NCBI GenBank assembly: GCA_964649825.1
Contig: CAZYQW010000087.1
Location: forward strand, 1-41,277
Reading direction: 5' to 3'
DNA length: 41,277 nucleotides
Source of the DNA: CAZYQW01 sp964649825
Lineage (GTDB): Bacteria > Planctomycetota > B15-G4 > JADJEK01
Shown: positions 23,548 to 31,980 of the stretch, one piece after another
Position numbering within the stretch: position 1 is the stretch's first letter
Layout of the letters: every line of letters begins with the position of its first letter
Made by a program: the position numbers and the translations under genes
The notes under the pieces: model-generated
Seen by the model: only the letters and a program-made list of their open reading frames with translations
The model's database searches: none
Told to the model about the DNA's origin: nothing

Positions 23548-24051
23548 TCAGCCGCCGGCCGTCGCGGCCGGGTCGAGCTCGCGAAACATCACGAACGCGT
23601 CGACGAACGTCCCCGCGGCGTGCTCGAACACGCCGGGCAGCGTGCCCACCACCCGGAACCCCAGTCGTTTCCACAACTCCACCGCGGACCGGTTCGACGC
23701 GACGACCATGTTGAACTGCATCGCGCGGTACCCGAGCGCGCGGGCGGTCCGGATCGAGTGCTCGCCGAGCGCGCGACCGATGCCCGACCCGCGACGGGAG
23801 GCGTATACCATGTAGCCGGCGTTCGCGACGTGCGCGCCGCGGTCCGGCAGGTTCGGCTTCACCACGTACGTGCCGGCGGCGCCGCCACCGTCGGCCGCGA
23901 CCCAGATCGACGCCCCCTCGCCGTACCAATAGTCGAGCACGCGATCCGCGCTCCGGTAGACGAAGGCGTCGCCCGCGCGGACGACTTCGCCGGCCATCGC
24001 CGCGATCACCGCGCGATCGCTCGGGATCGCCGGTCGGATCTCGATCGCCAT
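23548..24051 (-). CDS. GNAT family N-acetyltransferase
   Basis: The 167-residue protein has the GNAT fold pattern: IEIRPAIPSDRAVIAAM at the start, a central strand (GYMVYASRRGSGIGRALGE) with the acetyl-CoA motif R-x-x-G-x-G-x-A, and the C-terminal VVASNRSAVELWKRLGFRVVG. It resembles phosphinothricin/L-amino-acid N-acetyltransferase-like members; the substrate is unknown. The ATG at 24051 follows AGGAGGTGG. It is convergent with cardiolipin synthase and divergent from the moeA-like gene. Confidence 0.9.
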   Translation of the reverse strand: MAIEIRPAIPSDRAVIAAMAGEVVRAGDAFVYRSADRVLDYWYGEGASIWVAADGGGAAGTYVVKPNLPDRGAHVANAGYMVYASRRGSGIGRALGEHSIRTARALGYRAMQFNMVVASNRSAVELWKRLGFRVVGTLPGVFEHAAGTFVDAFVMFRELDPAATAGG

Positions 24052-24123
24052 CGTGGCCCACCTCCTTGACCCGTCGCGACGAACCACGGAGACTCGTCCC
24101 GTCCGACGGTACCGGAGCCCCCT

Positions 24124-26076
24124 TTGAAGCAGGAGCAGTTTCTCGAGGTCCTCGACCGCGACGAGGCGAAGCGTCGCTACTGGCACGCGATCGAGCCGGT
24201 CCCGCTTCCGCCCGAGGAGGTCGAGCTGGCCGGTGCGCTCGGTCGCGTCCTCGCGGCGGACGTCGTCGCGTCGGTCGACGTACCGGGCTTCGATCGTTCG
24301 AACATGGACGGCTATGCAGTGGTGGCCGCCGACACGTTCGGCGCCACCGAGAAGGCGCCCATTCGGCTGCGCCTGACCGGCGAGACGCTGACGCCGGGCC
24401 GTGCGCCCGCCGTCGAGGTTCGCCCGGGGACGGCGAGCCCCATCGCGACCGGCGCCGTGGTGCCGCGCGGCGCCGACGCGGTCGTGCTGGTCGAGGCGAC
24501 CGACGAGGAGGACGGCGCGCTGATCGTCCGACGCGCGGTGACGCCCGGCACCGCCGTCACGTTCGCGGGCACGGACGTCGCGAACGGCGAGACCGTTATG
24601 TTCGCGGGCGACGTGCTCACCTCGCGCGACACCGGCGTGCTGGCCGCGATCGGGCGGAGCCGCGTCCACGTCCACCGGCGACCGCGCGTCGCGATCCTCT
24701 CGACCGGAGACGAGGTAATTCCCCCCGGCCACGCGCCCGGCGTCGGAACCGTGTTCGACAGCAACGCGCGCGCCATCGCGGACGCCGCGCACGAGGCGGG
24801 CGGCGTCGCGGTGGAGCTCGGCATCGTCCCCGACGACGCCGGCGACCTGCGCCGAGCCATCACCGGCGCCCTCGCGTACGACGTCGTCCTCGTCTCCGGC
24901 GGCACGTCGAAGGGTCCGGGCGACGTGGCGTACCGCGTCCTCGACGCGCTGCCGCCGCCCGGCATCGTCGTCCACGGCGTCGCGTTGAAGCCCGGCAAGC
25001 CGCTCTGCCTCGCCGCGGCGGGCAGGACGCCGGTCGTGCTCCTCCCCGGCTTCCCGACGTCGGCGATCTTCACGTTCCACGAGTTCGTGGCGCCGCTCAT
25101 CCGCCGGCTCGCGGGGCTTCATCCCGCCGACCGAGCCACGCTCGAGGCCCGGCTCGCGGTGGCGGTTCCGTCCGAACGCGGTCGGACCGAGTACCTCCTC
25201 GTCCACCTGCTGCCGACGGACGGTCCGCCGGCCGCGTACCCGATGGGCAAGGGCTCGGGGTCGGTCACCACGTGGAGCCAGGCCGACGGCTTCGTCACGA
25301 TCGATGCCAACACGGAACGCGTCGACGAGGGGCGCGAGGTCACCGTCACGCTGATGGGTCGCGACCTCGTCCCTCGCGACCTGTCGATCGTCGGGAGCCA
25401 CTGCGTCGGGCTCGACGTCATCGTATCGGCGCTGCGCGAGCGGGGGCTCCGGACGAAGCTGATCAACGTGGGCAGCGAGGCGGGGCTGCGGGCGGCGAAG
25501 CGCGGGGAGTGCGACGTGGCCGGCATCCACCTGCTCGACGTCGAGAGCGGCGTCTACAACCGCCCGTTCGTCGACGACTCGCTCGAGCTCGTCGCGGGCT
25601 ACGGGCGCATGCAGGGGGTCGTGTTCCGCCAGGGCGACGCCCGCTTCGACGGCAAGGACGCGACGACCGCGGTGCACGACGCGCTCGAGGATGCGGACGT
25701 GGTCATGGTGAACCGCAACGTCGGCAGCGGGACGCGGATCCTGATCGATCGCCTCGTCGGTGAACGCCGCCCGCGCGGCCACGCGAACCAGGCCCGCACT
25801 CACAACGCCGTGGCCGCGGCCGTCGCGAGCGGGCGCGCCGACTTCGGCGTCGCCATCGAGACCGTCGCGCGCGACGCCGGTCTCGGGTTCTTGCCGCTCA
25901 CCGAGGAGCGCTACGATTTCGTCCTCCCGAAGGCGCGACTCGAACGGCCCGCGGCCCGCGCGTTCGTCGAGCTCCTTCGCGAGACACGGGTGCGCGACGC
26001 GCTGCGGGCGCGTGGATTCCGTTTGAACCCCGACGCGCCGGGCAGCGTCGCGCGAGCGCGATTCGATGGAGCATGA
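24124..26076 (+). CDS. MoeA-type molybdenum insertase fused to a periplasmic-binding-like domain
   Basis: In 650 residues, 1-410 are MoeA: FDRSNMDGYAVVAAD (substrate loop), VAILSTGDEVIPPGHAP, VSGGTSKGPGDVAYRVL and VALKPGKPLCLA with LLPGFPTSA. MoeA inserts molybdate into adenylated molybdopterin. Residues 425-640 form a substrate-binding (PBP-like, COG1910) domain: VGSHCVGLDVIVSALRERG, VAGIHLLD, MVNRNVGSGTRILIDRL and SGRADFGVAIETVA. Such fusions are known in bacteria and archaea, and the second part may sense or bind a molybdate-related ligand. The start is a TTG at 24124 with GGAG 6 bases upstream. The 3' end overlaps the ABC exporter by 11 bases. No other molybdenum cofactor gene is in the window. 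Confidence 0.9.
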   Translation: MKQEQFLEVLDRDEAKRRYWHAIEPVPLPPEEVELAGALGRVLAADVVASVDVPGFDRSNMDGYAVVAADTFGATEKAPIRLRLTGETLTPGRAPAVEVRPGTASPIATGAVVPRGADAVVLVEATDEEDGALIVRRAVTPGTAVTFAGTDVANGETVMFAGDVLTSRDTGVLAAIGRSRVHVHRRPRVAILSTGDEVIPPGHAPGVGTVFDSNARAIADAAHEAGGVAVELGIVPDDAGDLRRAITGALAYDVVLVSGGTSKGPGDVAYRVLDALPPPGIVVHGVALKPGKPLCLAAAGRTPVVLLPGFPTSAIFTFHEFVAPLIRRLAGLHPADRATLEARLAVAVPSERGRTEYLLVHLLPTDGPPAAYPMGKGSGSVTTWSQADGFVTIDANTERVDEGREVTVTLMGRDLVPRDLSIVGSHCVGLDVIVSALRERGLRTKLINVGSEAGLRAAKRGECDVAGIHLLDVESGVYNRPFVDDSLELVAGYGRMQGVVFRQGDARFDGKDATTAVHDALEDADVVMVNRNVGSGTRILIDRLVGERRPRGHANQARTHNAVAAAVASGRADFGVAIETVARDAGLGFLPLTEERYDFVLPKARLERPAARAFVELLRETRVRDALRARGFRLNPDAPGSVARARFDGA

Positions 26077-27829
26077 GCCGAATGCCCGCGTCGAGTGGAA
26101 GAAGTCGTTGCCGCTCTTCCGGCGGTTCTGGCCGTTCATGCGGCCCGAGCTGCGGCTCGCCGTCGTCGTCACCGCGCTCCTGATCATCGCGATTCCGGCC
26201 GGCGTCGCCTCGCCGCTGCTCGTGAAGAAGATCTTCGACGTCGCGCTTCCGGGCGGCGATCGAAGCCAGTTCGTGCGCCTCGGTGCGGTGATCGTCGGCC
26301 TGACGTTGTTCGCGCACGCGCTTCGCCTGATCGCGAGCCTCGTCGTCGTGCGGCTTCAGAACCGGGTGCGGTTCCGGTTGACGCGCCGCCTCTACGAGCA
26401 CGTGCTGCGCCTGCCGATCCGCTACTTCCACCAGACCGAGACCGGCTACGTCATGGCGCGCGTGCGCGAGGACGTGCAGTCCCTCGACGCGGTAATGGTC
26501 GACAGCCTCGCCCACGCCGGCATCGACGCCGTGCGCGCCGTGATCTTCTTCTGCCTGCTGTTCTTCATCGACGCCGGCCTTGCGATCTCGGGAATCCTCC
26601 TGCTCGCGGTGATCTTCGGCGGCGTGATCGGCGTGTCGAAGCCGCTGCGCCGCCGGAACGAGGCCGCGCAGGAGGCCGACGCGAAGTCGAGCTCGGCGCT
26701 GCACCAGTCCATCTCGGGGATCCAGACCGTGCGCGTCGGCGCGCAGGAGCCGGCCGAGCGACGGCGGTTCGGATCGTTCCTGAAGCGCGCGATCCGCGCC
26801 GACGTCCGTCGCGACGTCCTGAACGTGTCGGTCTCCTACATCGTCGGCCTCGCCGTCGCGCTCGGCATGTACGTCATCATCATCGTCGGGGCGTACCGCA
26901 TCCTGATCGGCGCGAGCACGTTCGGCAACCTGATGGCGTTCTCGATGTACCTGACGTACGTCGGCGGCGCGGTGACCGGCTTGATGTCGCTGAACGTCGG
27001 GCTCCAGCGCGCGTTCTCGTCGCTGCAGCGGATCTTCCGCATGCTCGACGAATCGGCCGAGTCGCCGCGCACGGGCGCCGGCGCGGAACGGCTCGTCGGT
27101 CGGGTGGCGTTCGATCGCGTCTCGTTCGCGTACTCGCTCGATGCGCCAGCCCTCGCGGACGTCTCGCTCCAGGTCGCTCCGGGCGAGGTGATCGCGATCG
27201 TGGGACGAAGCGGGGCGGGCAAGTCGACGCTCGTCAACCTCATCCCGCGCCTCTTCGACCCCGACGAGGGCGAGGTGCGGATCGACGGCCGGCCGGTCCG
27301 GGAGTACCCGCTGCGCCGCCTCCGTGCCCGCATCGGCGTCGTCCCGCAGGACGTGTTCCTGTTCAACCGATCGATCGAGGAGAACATCGCCTTCGCGCGG
27401 CCCGGCGCCACGCGTGACGACGTCGTCGCCGCCGCCCGCGCCGCCCACGCCGACGTGTTCATCGACCGGCTCGAGCACGGCTACGAGACGCTCGTCGGCG
27501 AACGGGGCGTGAAGCTGTCGGGCGGCGAGAAGCAGCGCATCGCGATCGCGCGCGAGATCCTCCGCGACCCCGCGATCCTGATCCTCGACGAGGCGACCTC
27601 ATCCCTCGACTCCGAGAGCGAGGCGTTGATCAAGGACGCGGTCGACCGCCTGAAGAAGGACCGGACCTGCTTCGTCATCGCGCACCGCCTCTCGACGATC
27701 CTCGACGCCGACCAGATCGTGGTCCTCGACCGCGGGCGCGTCGTCGAGCGCGGGGGGCACGGGGAGTTGATGACGCGGGACGGCGTGTACCGGAGGTTGT
27801 ACGACACGCAGTTCGCCAGCGTCGAGTAG
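26066..27829 (+). CDS. ABC exporter, fused permease and ATPase
   Basis: The 587-residue half-transporter has six membrane helices (residues about 30-310) followed by an ATPase: Walker A GRSGAGKST, Q-loop VVPQDVFLFN, signature LSGGEKQRIAIAREI, Walker B ILILDEATSSLD and switch histidine IAHRLST. It resembles MsbA/multidrug-type homodimers, which export lipids, peptides or drugs; the cargo is not determined. The ATG at 26066 lies 11 bases inside the moeA-like gene, with no clear ribosome binding site, which suggests coupled translation. A strong hairpin follows the stop. Confidence 0.92.
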   Translation: MEHEPNARVEWKKSLPLFRRFWPFMRPELRLAVVVTALLIIAIPAGVASPLLVKKIFDVALPGGDRSQFVRLGAVIVGLTLFAHALRLIASLVVVRLQNRVRFRLTRRLYEHVLRLPIRYFHQTETGYVMARVREDVQSLDAVMVDSLAHAGIDAVRAVIFFCLLFFIDAGLAISGILLLAVIFGGVIGVSKPLRRRNEAAQEADAKSSSALHQSISGIQTVRVGAQEPAERRRFGSFLKRAIRADVRRDVLNVSVSYIVGLAVALGMYVIIIVGAYRILIGASTFGNLMAFSMYLTYVGGAVTGLMSLNVGLQRAFSSLQRIFRMLDESAESPRTGAGAERLVGRVAFDRVSFAYSLDAPALADVSLQVAPGEVIAIVGRSGAGKSTLVNLIPRLFDPDEGEVRIDGRPVREYPLRRLRARIGVVPQDVFLFNRSIEENIAFARPGATRDDVVAAARAAHADVFIDRLEHGYETLVGERGVKLSGGEKQRIAIAREILRDPAILILDEATSSLDSESEALIKDAVDRLKKDRTCFVIAHRLSTILDADQIVVLDRGRVVERGGHGELMTRDGVYRRLYDTQFASVE

Positions 27830-27832
27830 CCG

Positions 27833-27855
27833 CGGCGCGGGCGGAACCCGCGCCG
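27833..27855 (+). terminator. Hairpin after the ABC exporter
   Basis: CGGCGCGGG-CGGAA-CCCGCGCCG: a perfect 9-base stem with a 5-base loop, starting 4 bases after the stop. No T-run follows, so it may act as a factor-assisted terminator or an mRNA end stabiliser. Confidence 0.5.
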
Positions 27856-27951
27856 GGCGGTGGCGGTCGGGGCCAGCGGCGGCGGCGTGACGCGGCCCCG
27901 GCGTGTGCTAACGTGTCGCGTCCCCTCTCGTTTCCCTTCTGCGAGGTGCTC

Positions 27952-29259
27952 GTGCGCGTTGTCCTCTCCACGGCCGCCCTGCTCGGCGCGCTCTGCCTTT
28001 CCGTGGTCGCGCAGGAAGGTCCGGTGGCCTTCAGCGGCGCGAAGCTGATCCCGATCTCCGGCGCGGAGATCGCCGACGGAACCCTGGTCGTTCAAGGCGG
28101 CCGCATCCACGCGATCGGCCCGACGGGCTCCGTAGCGATCCCGGACGGCGCGACGGTCCGGGACGTGAGCGGCCGCGTGATCCTACCGGGACTGATCTGC
28201 ACCCACAGCCACGTCGGACAGCCGAGCGGCGGCGATTCGTCGTCCGCGATCCACCCCGAGGCGCGCGTGCTCGACTCGTGGAACATGCGCCACGCGTCGA
28301 TCCAGAAGGCTCAGGCCGGAGGGCTGACGGCGGCGAACGTCATGTCCGGGTCGGGACACCTCCTGTCCGGCCAGACCATCTACGTGAAGCTGAAGGACGG
28401 CCGCACCATCGACGACATGGTGATCCGCGACGCGGGCGGCCGCGTCCGCGGCGGGATGAAGATGGCGAACGGCACCAACTCGCAGCGCCCGAGCCCGTTC
28501 CCCCAGACCCGCGCGAAGTCGGCGGCGCTGATGCGGAGCAAGCTCGTCGAGGCGCGGAACTACCGCGACAAAATCGAGCGCGCGGGCGACGACGCGTCCA
28601 AGCTCCCGCCGCGCGACCTGGGGCTGGAGGCGCTGCTGGAGGTGCTCGACGGAAGGCGCACCGTCCACTTCCACACCCACCGGCACGACGACGTCCTCAC
28701 CGTGCTCCGTCTGCGGGAAGAGTTCGGCTTCGAGGTGGTTCTCCATCACGTCAGCGACGGGCACAAGGTCGCGCGGGAGATCGCGGCCGCGGGCGTCGCC
28801 GTCTCGCTGACGATCGTCGACAGCCCGGGCGGCAAGATCGAGGCCGCGGACTTCTCGTGGGAGAACGGGATGGTGCTGGAGCGCGCCGGCGTGCCGGTAG
28901 CGATCCACACGGACGACGGCATCACCGACTCGCGCCTGTTCCTGAGGTCCGCCGCGCTCGCGGTGCGAGCCGGGATGACGCGCGAAGGGGCGCTCCGCGC
29001 GCTGACCCTCGAGGGCGCGAGGATCCTGCACCTCGACGACCGGATCGGCTCGCTGGAGGTCGGCAAGGACGCCGACTTCACGGTCCTCTCCGGCGACCCG
29101 TTCTCGGTCTACACCCGCGTCGAGCAGACGTGGGTGGAGGGCGAGAAGGTGTTCGACCTCGCCGATCCGCAGGACGCCCGGTACGCGGCCGGCGGCTGGG
29201 GGGCGGGCGACCCGGAGTCCTTCCACGGCTGCTGCTCCGACGATGGAGGCGCACGATGA
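27952..29259 (+). CDS. Secreted amidohydrolase, metal ligands present
   Basis: The 435-residue protein has a signal peptide (MRVVLSTAALLGALCLSVVAQ) and an amidohydrolase TIM barrel of the imidazolonepropionase-like group (COG1228). Visible ligands are the H-x-H in ICTHSHVG (His85, His87), the HFHTHRHDD segment (His241-His245), LHHVSDGHK (His265/266) and AIHTDD (Asp321). The C-terminus GSLEVGKDADFTVLSGDPF is the usual returning strand. It should hydrolyse an amide or cyclic amide in the periplasm; the substrate is unknown. The GTG at 27952 is chosen because GAGG lies 5 bases upstream and the signal peptide begins there; a GTG at 27913 would add 13 residues. It is coupled to the next gene by ATGA. 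Confidence 0.85.
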   Translation: MRVVLSTAALLGALCLSVVAQEGPVAFSGAKLIPISGAEIADGTLVVQGGRIHAIGPTGSVAIPDGATVRDVSGRVILPGLICTHSHVGQPSGGDSSSAIHPEARVLDSWNMRHASIQKAQAGGLTAANVMSGSGHLLSGQTIYVKLKDGRTIDDMVIRDAGGRVRGGMKMANGTNSQRPSPFPQTRAKSAALMRSKLVEARNYRDKIERAGDDASKLPPRDLGLEALLEVLDGRRTVHFHTHRHDDVLTVLRLREEFGFEVVLHHVSDGHKVAREIAAAGVAVSLTIVDSPGGKIEAADFSWENGMVLERAGVPVAIHTDDGITDSRLFLRSAALAVRAGMTREGALRALTLEGARILHLDDRIGSLEVGKDADFTVLSGDPFSVYTRVEQTWVEGEKVFDLADPQDARYAAGGWGAGDPESFHGCCSDDGGAR

Positions 29260-30491
29260 ACCGTCGCCGGATCTCTCCGTCCCTGACGCTCGCCGCCGCC
29301 GTGCTCGCGGCGAACGCCTCGATCGCCGGCGCGCAGACGATCGCGATCGAGGCGCGCTGGATCCACACCATGGCCGGCGCGCCGATCCGCGACGGCGCCA
29401 TCCTGATCACCGACGGCCGGATCCGCGCGATCGGCCCGATCGACGCGGTGGCGGTGCCGGTGGGTACGACCGTGCTGCGGGCGGAAGTCGCGACCCCGGG
29501 ACTCGTCGACGCGCACACGGTGGTCGGGCTGTCCGGCCGCCTGAACCAGGAGCACGACCAGGATCAGTTGGACGACGCGGAACCGATCCAGCCCGAGCTC
29601 CGCGCGATCGACGCCTACGACGCGCGCGAGCCCCTGGTCGAGTGGGTGCGGAGCCTCGGTGTGACCACGATCCACACCGGGCACGGCCCCGGCCAGGTGA
29701 TCTCGGGTCAGACGATGATCGCGAAGACCGGGGCCGACACCATGGAGCGCGCGGTGATGGTGCCCGTCGCGATGGTCGCCGCGACGATCGGCGAGGGCGC
29801 GACCGGCGAGCGGGACTCGAAGAAGCCCGGCACCCGCGCCAAGGCCGTCGCGACGTTGCGCACGCAGTTCGTGAAGGCTCGTGAGTACGTGGACAAGCTC
29901 GCGGACGAGGATCCGGCGAAGCGGCCCGCGCGCGACCTGCGGCTAGAGACGCTCGCGCGGGTGCTGTCCGGCGAGATCCCACTGCTCGTGACTGCGCACC
30001 GCCACCATGACATCCTCACCGCCTTGCGGCTCCAGCGCGAGTTCGGGTTTCGACTGGTCCTGGACGGTGCGGCCGAGGTCTACGAGGTGCTCGACGAAGT
30101 GAAGGCAGCCGCGGTCCCCCTCATCCTCCACCCGACCATGGCGCGCGCGAACGGCGAACGGCAGAACCTGTCGATGAGCACCGCGGCGAGGCTCCACGAA
30201 GCGGGCGTCCTCTTCGCCATCCAGAGCGGCTACGAGAGCTACGTCCCCAAGGCCCGCGTGGTCCTGTTCGAAGCCGGCCAGGCGGCGGGACGTGGCCTCG
30301 CCCCGGAGCGCGCGCTCGCCGCGATCACCATCGACGCCGCCCGCATCCTCGGCGTCGCCGACCGCGTGGGATCGCTGGAGGTCGGCAAGGACGGCGACGT
30401 CGCGTTGTTCGACGGCGATCCGCTGGAGTACACGACCCACTGCGTGGGCGTCGTGATCGAGGGCCGGGTGGAGTCGACGATCCGGCGGTAA
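29256..30491 (+). CDS. Secreted amidohydrolase-like protein, metal site lost
   Basis: The 411-residue paralogue of the upstream gene has a signal peptide (RRISPSLTLAAAVLAAN, cleavage near IAGAQ). The fold is kept, including VATPGLVDAH, TAHRHHDILTALRLQREFG and GSLEVGKDGDVALFDGDPL. Several metal ligands of the partner are replaced: the H-x-H motif is H87-T-V89, the HH segment is VLDGAAEV, and HTDD is QSGYES. It is therefore probably inactive alone, or a partner subunit of the first enzyme. GGAGG lies 6 bases before the ATG, which overlaps the upstream stop by 4 bases. Confidence 0.8.
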   Translation: MNRRRISPSLTLAAAVLAANASIAGAQTIAIEARWIHTMAGAPIRDGAILITDGRIRAIGPIDAVAVPVGTTVLRAEVATPGLVDAHTVVGLSGRLNQEHDQDQLDDAEPIQPELRAIDAYDAREPLVEWVRSLGVTTIHTGHGPGQVISGQTMIAKTGADTMERAVMVPVAMVAATIGEGATGERDSKKPGTRAKAVATLRTQFVKAREYVDKLADEDPAKRPARDLRLETLARVLSGEIPLLVTAHRHHDILTALRLQREFGFRLVLDGAAEVYEVLDEVKAAAVPLILHPTMARANGERQNLSMSTAARLHEAGVLFAIQSGYESYVPKARVVLFEAGQAAGRGLAPERALAAITIDAARILGVADRVGSLEVGKDGDVALFDGDPLEYTTHCVGVVIEGRVESTIRR

Positions 30492-30693
30492 AGGGGTGCG
30501 TCGTCGCGATCGAGCGGTCCCGCCGATCCGATCCGGACGGAGGCGCGGCCCATCCAACGGCTCCAATCGCGGGCGAAGAGAAATCGGAGCGATGCGCAAG
30601 ATCGGGCGGGTTCGACGCGCACCAGGGGAAACGCGGCTCCGCGAACCCGAGGTGGGAAGGACGGTCGTCGCGGATCTCGACCAAGGAGGATCG

Positions 30694-31914
30694 ATGGATA
30701 CGACACTTCGAACGATTCTGGCCGCGTCCCTCATCTCGACGGGCGCGCTCGCGCAGGAGGAATGGACCGACCTTGGTTGCGCGCACGCGGGGATCGCGGG
30801 GGTTCCGGTGCTGGCGGGCAACGGGGCGTTGGAGGCGAACCACATGGTGACGCTGGACTTGAACAACGCCGCACCCGGCGCGCCGGCGTTGCTGTTCCTC
30901 TCGACGTCGTCGAACCCGACGGCGTTCGCAGGGGGGATGCTGAAGGCGCTGCCTTCGGCCGGGCCGCCGATCGCGATCTCGGTGGTGACGAGCGTCGCGG
31001 GCACGATTCCGATCAGCGCGGTCGCGCCGCCGAACGTTCCGTCCGGACTGCCGTTCTACTTCCAGTACGCGATCGCGGATGCGACGGCATCGGAGGGAGT
31101 GGCGCTGTCGAACGCGGTACGGGCGTACACGCCGACGGTGAAGCCGGTGCTCTCGGGATTCTCGCCGGGCGCGGGCGGGGTGGGAACGACGATCGATGTC
31201 GACGGCGACTTCTTCGGCGACGACGAGTACGACCTGTGCGCGCTGTTGATGAACGAGGGCGGCGTGGTCGGGCTGTCGCGGGTGAGGGCCGCGAGCGACG
31301 AGAGCTTCGACCTCGAGCTCGAGGCGGTGTTGCCGGGCGCGACGTCGGGCCGGATCGGCGTGTTGCGCGGCACGGGCTCGACGTACGCGTTTCCCCCGAA
31401 CCCGAACTACACGGAACCCGAGCCGGCGTGGGTCTTCATGGGAGAGGGCGCGCCGACGGTCTCCTCCGCGTCGTTCCAGTTCACTCCATTCACCGGGCTG
31501 AGCGGTCCGTGCCAGACGGTCTGGCTGTCGTTGAACCCGTCCGGGACGCAGTGGCGCGCACAACTGCCGTTCAAGACGACGGACAAGTGCCAACCGGGAG
31601 CGACGATGTGGCTGGGTATGGACGCCACCTTCACGGACGGGGTGCAGATCGGGCTCGACGAGTGGGTCTCCCTCGGACTCGCGGCCGAGCAGACGGGGGC
31701 GGAATGTGCGGCTCAGATCTGCGCGCGATGGGCGTTCGCGATGAACAAGTACCTCACCGATCACGGGCACACGGACTACTTCATCACGTGCACGACGCAG
31801 ATCGTCGGGGAAGACATCTTCATCATCTTCCCGAACAACGACCTCACGCCGTTCACGACCGAGATCACGCAGTACGACTCGGTGTCCGGGGCGTTCCAGG
31901 TCTGTCCGCGCTGA
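30694..31914 (+). CDS. Secreted protein with planctomycete-type glycine-rich module and IPT/TIG-like domain
   Basis: The 406-residue exported protein has signal peptide MDTTLRTILAASLISTGALA. Residues 28-147 form a module that starts GCAHAGIAGVPVLAGNGAL and contains PGAPALLFLSTS; the same pattern closes two other secreted proteins in this window. Residues 148-230 (PVLSGFSPGAGGVGTTIDV) resemble an IPT/TIG immunoglobulin-like domain. The rest, with cysteines at DKCQPG, GAECAAQICARW and ITCTTQ, is unrecognised. A perfect AAGGAGGA lies upstream of the ATG. It has no obvious operon partners and ends in a hairpin terminator. Confidence 0.8.
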   Translation: MDTTLRTILAASLISTGALAQEEWTDLGCAHAGIAGVPVLAGNGALEANHMVTLDLNNAAPGAPALLFLSTSSNPTAFAGGMLKALPSAGPPIAISVVTSVAGTIPISAVAPPNVPSGLPFYFQYAIADATASEGVALSNAVRAYTPTVKPVLSGFSPGAGGVGTTIDVDGDFFGDDEYDLCALLMNEGGVVGLSRVRAASDESFDLELEAVLPGATSGRIGVLRGTGSTYAFPPNPNYTEPEPAWVFMGEGAPTVSSASFQFTPFTGLSGPCQTVWLSLNPSGTQWRAQLPFKTTDKCQPGATMWLGMDATFTDGVQIGLDEWVSLGLAAEQTGAECAAQICARWAFAMNKYLTDHGHTDYFITCTTQIVGEDIFIIFPNNDLTPFTTEITQYDSVSGAFQVCPR

Positions 31915-31938
31915 CGAAGCCGCGGCCGGATCGGTGCC

Positions 31939-31980
31939 GAGCCCGGGAGCGGAACGTCGCTCACGGGCTCGTGCGCTTTT
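31939..31980 (+). terminator. Two-tier hairpin with T-run
   Basis: Outer arms GAGCCCG (31939-31945) and CGGGCTC (31964-31970) enclose inner arms GAGCG and CGCTC with loop GAACGT; TTTT follows at 31977-31980. It terminates the rightward secreted-protein gene. The stop codon of the convergent kinase gene lies within the stem. Confidence 0.7.
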
